From: Halovenus halobia | Lineage (GTDB): Archaea > Halobacteriota > Halobacteria > Halobacteriales > Haloarculaceae | Assembly (NCBI RefSeq): GCF_051414135.1 | Contig: NZ_JBLKOA010000005.1 | Location: 1-64,000, forward strand | DNA length: 64,000 bases | Direction of reading: 5' to 3' | Program-made: the position numbers and the translations under genes | Notes under the pieces: generated by a model | The model's input: the letters and a program-made list of their open reading frames with translations, nothing else | What the model was told of the DNA's origin: nothing | Databases searched by the model: none | Part shown: in pieces, positions 59,759 to 64,000 of the stretch | Layout of the letters: each line of letters begins with the position of its first letter | Position numbering within the stretch: position 1 is the first letter of the stretch

Positions 59759-60574
59759 GTGCGCGCCTTCCGAATCGCCTACGACGGCCGCCCCTATCAC
59801 GGCTTCCAGCGCCAGCCTGACGTCGTGACTGTCGAGGACGCCATTCTCGACGCGCTCCGGGCACTCGATGTGCTCGACAACGCGGACACGCCGCCCGGAT
59901 ACGCCGCCGCTGGCCGGACCGACGCCGGTGTCTCGGCGCTCGCACAGACGGTTGCCTTCGAGTGTCCTGAGTGGCTCTCTCCCGCCGCCTTGACGAGCGA
60001 ACTGCCCGACACGATCCACGCATGGGCGAGTGCCGACGCACCCGACGAGTTCCACGCGACCCATCACGCCAGCGCCCGCACGTACGTCTACTACTTGCAC
60101 GCACCCGACGCCGACCGCTCCGCTGTTCAGGCGGCACTCGACCGACTCTCCGGCGAGCACGACTTTCACAACCTCACGCCAGACGAGACTGGCACACGCC
60201 GTGACCTCTCGGCGACGCTCTCCGGCGAGGGACCGACCCTCGAACTCGCCGTCCGGGCTGGTGGGTTTCCGCGCCAACTGGTCCGTCGGCTGGTTTCGCT
60301 GGTTGCAGAAGTGGCCCGTGGCGAGGCAGGCATGGACCGTATCGACCGCGTACTCACCGCCGACTCGCTCTCCGGTCCGGAGGGCGTTGGACCTGCACCG
60401 CCCTATCCGCTCGTGTTGCAGGCCGTCGACTATCCTGACCTCTCCTTCGAGTCCGACGCAGACGCCGTGCCATCGGCTCACGACTCGTTTGAATCACGAC
60501 AGCACGAACACGCTATCCGGGCGCAGGTGGCCGGAAAAATCGCCGACGGAATCGCGGAATCTGGTTCTCAGTAG
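59759..60574 (+). CDS. truA: tRNA pseudouridine synthase A
   Basis: Makes pseudouridine at positions 38-40 of tRNA. 271 aa, catalytic Asp55 in GRTDAGVSA, FRIAYDGRPYHGFQRQ, and the C-terminal AGGFPRQLVRRLVSL typical of TruA. The GTG at 59759 lies only 3 nt after the cupin stop codon, and it starts the FRIAYDG motif, so it is preferred. It ends overlapping the convergent korB by 7 nt. Confidence 0.93.
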   Translation: MRAFRIAYDGRPYHGFQRQPDVVTVEDAILDALRALDVLDNADTPPGYAAAGRTDAGVSALAQTVAFECPEWLSPAALTSELPDTIHAWASADAPDEFHATHHASARTYVYYLHAPDADRSAVQAALDRLSGEHDFHNLTPDETGTRRDLSATLSGEGPTLELAVRAGGFPRQLVRRLVSLVAEVARGEAGMDRIDRVLTADSLSGPEGVGPAPPYPLVLQAVDYPDLSFESDADAVPSAHDSFESRQHEHAIRAQVAGKIADGIAESGSQ

Positions 60575-61431
60575 AACTCGCGGACGAGGTCCATCGCGCC
60601 CTCAGGCGCGCCGTCTGGCACCGTGTTCATTGGTGCGTCGATGCCTTCTTGTTCCTCGAATGGGACGCTGTTTTCGTTCTGGTAGATAACGCCCTGATAC
60701 TCTTTGTCGCCGCTGAGGATGGCTTCTTTCGCTTCTTCGCGGTCGGTTGGGTCGTGGTCGTCTTCTTTGAGGTCCACGAGCGAATCGCGGAAGTAGTCGT
60801 AGGTGTCGACGTCGTTGAACGTCACGCACGGTGAGTAGACGTTGACGAAGCCGAAGCCGTCGTGTTCGACGGCCTTTTGCACAATCTCGGCGTGTCGCTT
60901 GGAGTCCGAACTGAACGACTGGGCGATGAAGGTAGCGCCGGAAGCCAGCGCAAGCGCCAGCGGGTTCACCGGCGGCATGTTCGTTCCGCCCGGTGACGTC
61001 GAGGTTTCGAAGTCCTCACGGCTGGTCGGGGAGGCCTGCCCCTTAGTTAGTCCGTAGATGCGGTTGTCCATGACGACGTAGGTCATGTCGACGTTCCGCC
61101 GGACTGCGTGGACGAAGTGCCCGGCACCGATGGAATACCCGTCACCGTCACCGCCGGCAACCATTACCTCCAGTTCTGGGTTGGCCATCTTCACACCAAT
61201 CCCGACTGGGAGGGCACGACCATGCACGCCGTGCAGCGCGTAGCTGTGCATGTAGGTGCCAATCTTGCCTGAACAGCCAATTCCCGCGACGATGAAGGTA
61301 TCGTCGGGGCTGTTGCCCGTCTCGGCAAGGGCTTTCATCATGCCGTTCATGGTGCCGAAGTCACCACAGCCCGGGCACCACGTCGGCTGTTTATCCGACT
61401 TGAAGTCGACGAAGCTTACCTCGGAACTCAT
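60568..61431 (-). CDS. korB: 2-oxoacid:ferredoxin oxidoreductase, beta subunit
   Basis: TPP-binding beta subunit of a 2-oxoglutarate or pyruvate ferredoxin oxidoreductase, 287 aa. WCPGCGDFG with Cys19 and Cys22, GIGCSGKIGTYMHSYALHGVHGR and GGDGDGYSIGAGH...NRIYGLTKGQ (TPP/Mg2+ motif) are visible. Its alpha partner is not next to it. Its ATG follows the sufB stop directly as TAGATG, an unusual neighbour. It could be translated by coupling to sufB, with korA elsewhere, or the arrangement could reflect a rearrangement. Confidence 0.92.
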   Translation of the reverse strand: MSSEVSFVDFKSDKQPTWCPGCGDFGTMNGMMKALAETGNSPDDTFIVAGIGCSGKIGTYMHSYALHGVHGRALPVGIGVKMANPELEVMVAGGDGDGYSIGAGHFVHAVRRNVDMTYVVMDNRIYGLTKGQASPTSREDFETSTSPGGTNMPPVNPLALALASGATFIAQSFSSDSKRHAEIVQKAVEHDGFGFVNVYSPCVTFNDVDTYDYFRDSLVDLKEDDHDPTDREEAKEAILSGDKEYQGVIYQNENSVPFEEQEGIDAPMNTVPDGAPEGAMDLVREFY

Positions 61432-62862
61432 CTATCCGAGGCTCCCCTCCATTTCGAGTTCGATGAGTCGGTTCATCTCAACCGCATATTCGATGGGCAA
61501 CTCCTCCGTGAGCGGTTCGATGAAGCCAGCGACAATCATCTGTTTGGCGTCGTCGTCGTCGAGGCCACGCGATTCGAGGTAGAAGACGTCCTCGTCGCCA
61601 ATCTTCCCAACAGTCGCTTCGTGGGCGACGTCGACTTCGCTCTCCTGGATTTCCATGTACGGCATCGTGTCCGACGTCGAGTCGTTGTCGAACATCAATG
61701 CGTCACACTCGACGGAGGTTGAGGCGTTCTCGGCACCGTCTGCGATGTGGACGAGGCCGCGGTAATTGGTGCGGCCGCCGTCCTTGCTGATACTCTTGGA
61801 CTCGATAGTCGAGGAGGTGTTTGGCGCGTTGTGGTAGACTTTCGCACCTGTGTCGATGTTCTGTCCCTCGCCAGCCATGGCGATGGTAATGTGGTTGTCC
61901 GTCGCACCGGGGCCTTTGAGCACTGTTGACGGGTAGAGCATCGTCGCTTTCGAGCCCATCGACCCCGACACCCACTCCATTGTGGCGTCCTTTTCTGCGA
62001 TTGCGCGTTTGGTGTTGAGGTTGTAGGTATTTTTCGACCAGTTCTGGACGGTCGAATACTGAACGTGCGCGCCTTCGTTGACGAACACCTCGACGCCACC
62101 ACTGTGAAGGTTGAACTCAGAGTATTTCGGCGCACTGCAGCCTTCGATGTAGTGCACTTCGGAGTTCTCCTCGGCGATGATGAGGGTGTGCTCGAACTGA
62201 CCCATTCCATCGGAGTTCATCCGGAAGTAGGCCTGAACAGGCATGTCGACGTTCGTGTCTTCTGGCACGTAGACGAAGGAACCCCCGGACCAAATCGCGC
62301 CGTGCAGCGCGGCGAACTTGTTGTCGCTCGGCGGCACGGCTTTGGTCATGAAGTGCTCTTTGACGATTTCTTCGTGTTCCTGGACAGCCTTGTCCATGTC
62401 ACAGAAGATGACGCCTTTGTCCTCCCAGCGTTCCTGCATGTTCTGGTAGACAATCTCGGACTCGTACTGGGCACCGACACCAGAGAGGGCGTTCTTTTCG
62501 GCTTCCGGAATGCCGAGTTTGTCGAAGGTGTCCTGAATCTCTTCGGGCAGGTCTTCCCAGTCGTCGACGCCGCCACGCGTCTCGATATCCGGGCGGATGT
62601 ACGGGACGATTTCGTCGATTTCAATCTCGCTGAGGTCGGGTGCGCCCGGCCAGTCGTCGGGCATCGGCATCTGCTGGAACTGCTCGAGCGCGCGGAGACG
62701 CCGCTCGAGCATCCACTCTGGCTCGTCTTTGTCCTCGGAGATGACGCGAATGGTCTCCTCGGTGAGACCCTTCTCGGCCTCGAACGCAGACTTCTCTTCT
62801 TTCTTGAACTCGAATCGTTTCTCGGTGTCCGTCTCTTCGAGGTGGTCTTGGTCTGAACTCAT
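61432..62862 (-). CDS. sufB: Fe-S cluster assembly protein SufB
   Basis: Scaffold protein of the SUF system, 476 aa from the chosen start. Beta-helix core with GAIWSGGSFVYVPEDTNVDMPVQAYFRMNS split over about 197-226, TLIIAEENSEVHYIEGCSAP and HATVGKIGDEDVFYLESRGL...MIVAGFIEPL at the C-terminus, as in SufB rather than SufD. A TATA-like CTTATGTG (minus strand) 23-30 nt upstream supports the ATG at 62862 and a leaderless mRNA; an in-frame ATG at 62871 is the alternative. sufC and sufD are not adjacent here. Confidence 0.93.
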   Translation of the reverse strand: MSSDQDHLEETDTEKRFEFKKEEKSAFEAEKGLTEETIRVISEDKDEPEWMLERRLRALEQFQQMPMPDDWPGAPDLSEIEIDEIVPYIRPDIETRGGVDDWEDLPEEIQDTFDKLGIPEAEKNALSGVGAQYESEIVYQNMQERWEDKGVIFCDMDKAVQEHEEIVKEHFMTKAVPPSDNKFAALHGAIWSGGSFVYVPEDTNVDMPVQAYFRMNSDGMGQFEHTLIIAEENSEVHYIEGCSAPKYSEFNLHSGGVEVFVNEGAHVQYSTVQNWSKNTYNLNTKRAIAEKDATMEWVSGSMGSKATMLYPSTVLKGPGATDNHITIAMAGEGQNIDTGAKVYHNAPNTSSTIESKSISKDGGRTNYRGLVHIADGAENASTSVECDALMFDNDSTSDTMPYMEIQESEVDVAHEATVGKIGDEDVFYLESRGLDDDDAKQMIVAGFIEPLTEELPIEYAVEMNRLIELEMEGSLG

Positions 62863-62884
62863 TACATACATGTTCGTCTGAACG

Positions 62885-62892
62885 CACATAAG
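62885..62892 (-). promoter_or_regulatory. TATA-like element of sufB
   Basis: CTTATGTG on the minus strand, 23-30 nt before the ATG at 62862. A second strong AT element (GTATAAAAATAC) is further upstream near 62951-62962. Confidence 0.35.
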
Positions 62893-63114
62893 CCTGCCCT
62901 CGGATGGGGTCGGTACTCGACTTTCCGAAACTGTGGTTTCAACTTCTGTGGTATTTTTATACTACTCTCTGCTGTATATTTTTGGATAACAAACTATCTT
63001 TTTGCATTGCTGAATTAGGCTGCTGTGACCGGTCGCAAAAGCTAGCGGGTAGTGTTCCAGAACTGTGCCAACCCAAGGGCATTACTTTTGACAGTCCGCC
63101 GTTTACGGTTGCAT

Positions 63115-63471
63115 ATGCAAGGGGAACTCGCGTCGCGTTCGCTCTCGGGTCGGATCGTATTGCTCTGTCTCGCAGACCTCGAATACACTGCGAAGACACC
63201 AGTGCACACTGGCGAGGTTATCGGTGAACTGCGTGACCTGCTCGATGCTATTGACGAACACCTTCTGGATTCGCTGTCCGAGGCTGCGGTCAACCGCGCG
63301 CTCAACCGTCTGGAAGCTGACGGACTCGTCGAAATGTCCTCGCCATCGGGGACGAGTCCAACGGGCAAAGGCCGTCCGCAGTACACCCTCGCCGCCGACT
63401 CGGGCGATGTCGTCAGTTCGCTCGCCGACGACGACGAGGTTGCGCCGCTGGCGGAACACGTCAGTCAGTAG
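63115..63471 (+). CDS. PadR/winged-helix regulator upstream of cetZ
   Basis: A 118-aa DNA-binding protein. GRIVLLCLADLEYTAKTPVHTGEVIGELRDLL split over about 12-43 and AVNRALNRLEADGLVEMSSPSGTSPTGKGRPQYTLA (about 60-95) form a winged helix like PadR or DUF-type haloarchaeal regulators. The ATG at 63115 fits: ATTACTTTT about 30 nt upstream can act as a TATA box. It lies 199 nt before a CetZ gene and may regulate it, by inference. Confidence 0.75.
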   Translation: MQGELASRSLSGRIVLLCLADLEYTAKTPVHTGEVIGELRDLLDAIDEHLLDSLSEAAVNRALNRLEADGLVEMSSPSGTSPTGKGRPQYTLAADSGDVVSSLADDDEVAPLAEHVSQ

Positions 63472-63670
63472 CCGCAATTGGCGGTCAACGGTCGTTCGAC
63501 GTGGAGAGTTCTCTTTTTTGCTCCAGTATCGCTCGGGAGAATGTCAGACGTACATTCAAATACGTGGCCCTCATGAACTCACGCAGATGGACGGACACGG
63601 AGTCGGGGCGGCCACAAGATACACTTGCCGTCTCCGATTATCAGAACTAACCATCTGAACCTCCAAAGCT

Positions 63671-64000
63671 ATGAAACTCGCAACAATCGGTGTCGGCAAT
63701 GCCGGGACCAAAATCCTCGACCGAATGCTCGAATTTGAAGACGAGACTGGCCGTAACCTCTGTCGGCACGCGCTCGCTATCAACACTGCCAGAACGGACC
63801 TCGCAAAACCTGATTTTATTCCAGAAGACCGCCGCGTCCTGATCGGTGACACTCATCAGGAGGCAAAGGGTCACGGTGTCGGCGGTGACGTCGACGTTGG
63901 TGCGGATGTCGCGAAGACGGATATCGAAGAAATCAGACGAGCGTTCGACGACGTGGAAATTCACGACGTCGACGCACTGTTCGTCTCCGCCGGACTGGGT
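63671..64000 (+). CDS. cetZ: CetZ/FtsZ-family tubulin-like protein, partial (cut by window end)
   Basis: The first 110 codons of a tubulin-superfamily GTPase of the haloarchaeal CetZ group, open at the 3' end. LATIGVGNAGTKILDRMLEFEDETGRN, ALAINTARTDLAKP, RVLIGDTHQEAKGHGVGGDVD and DALFVSAGLG are visible; the next residues should be the tubulin signature GGTGSG, which lies outside. CetZ proteins control cell shape and motility. Starts with ATG 63671 and no strong ribosome-binding site. Confidence 0.85.
   Translation, partial: MKLATIGVGNAGTKILDRMLEFEDETGRNLCRHALAINTARTDLAKPDFIPEDRRVLIGDTHQEAKGHGVGGDVDVGADVAKTDIEEIRRAFDDVEIHDVDALFVSAGLG

Overview
The window is chromosomal DNA from a halophilic archaeon (class Halobacteria). 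The evidence is a GC-rich, strongly acidic proteome, many Tat lipoproteins with an AGC lipobox, TATA-like boxes placed for leaderless transcripts, archaeal housekeeping genes (aRF1, S17e, L1-L10-L12, PDCD5, PAC2, CetZ, DRG, doublet histone, multi-OB RPA) and haloarchaea-specific small families. I cannot name the genus. Coding density is high, with many ATGA, TAATG and TAGATG junctions. I see no CRISPR array, no intact transposase and no rRNA. One tRNA (Arg, anticodon GCG) is present.

Layout. 1-2460: a blue-light (LOV) histidine kinase lying between two inverted copies of a 62-nt hairpin element. 2471-13657: MinD-type ATPase, aRF1, a membrane protein and lipoprotein, a nucleoside-catabolism group (deoC, DUF63, uridine phosphorylase), a diverged PCNA-like protein beside purD, S17e, a DtxR-type regulator, an EamA exporter and a tiny RING-like zinc protein. 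13673-17860: RlmE, then an AT-rich island (about 14456-16090) with a gene remnant and an unusual Asp/Asn/Gln-rich lipoprotein, a CNNM transporter and a frameshifted lipoprotein gene. 17861-24575: DUF3006 plus metallo-beta-lactamase pair, a second GAF-type kinase coupled to msrA, DRG GTPase, a zinc-finger membrane protein and a Fic protein. 24797-30517: PQQ-type sugar dehydrogenase, glyoxalase-like protein, a histone-deacetylase-RPA chromatin cluster and a DUF7504 protein. 30661-36926: tRNA-Arg with a tRNA-like hairpin behind it, HflX, and a nuclease-helicase pair resembling MrfB/MrfA (YprB/YprA), abutting a 5-formyl-THF cyclo-ligase.

37016-50703: metY-metX, a phosphoesterase, cofE with an F420-type reductase, a chain of perfect hairpins (42113-42420), macro-domain and aldo/keto reductase genes, upp, SDR, YdjM-like protein, a GH5-like secreted lipoprotein, and a PP-loop/PDCD5 pair. 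50882-52927: the ribosomal stalk operon with a structured leader. 53025-64000: PAC2, DUF1405, a TrkA-type K+ regulator, a candidate structured RNA and a 24-bp perfect palindrome ahead of a 34-aa protein/PIN-like pair, RdgB, TrmB, cupin, truA, then korB fused tail-to-head with sufB, and a winged-helix regulator ahead of a CetZ gene cut by the window end.

Most genes are core metabolism and information processing. The unusual signals are the covarying repeats around the LOV kinase, the PCNA-like paralogue, the MrfAB-like pair, the sufB-korB junction, and the palindrome/small ORF/PIN-like block near 56.5-57.3 kb.
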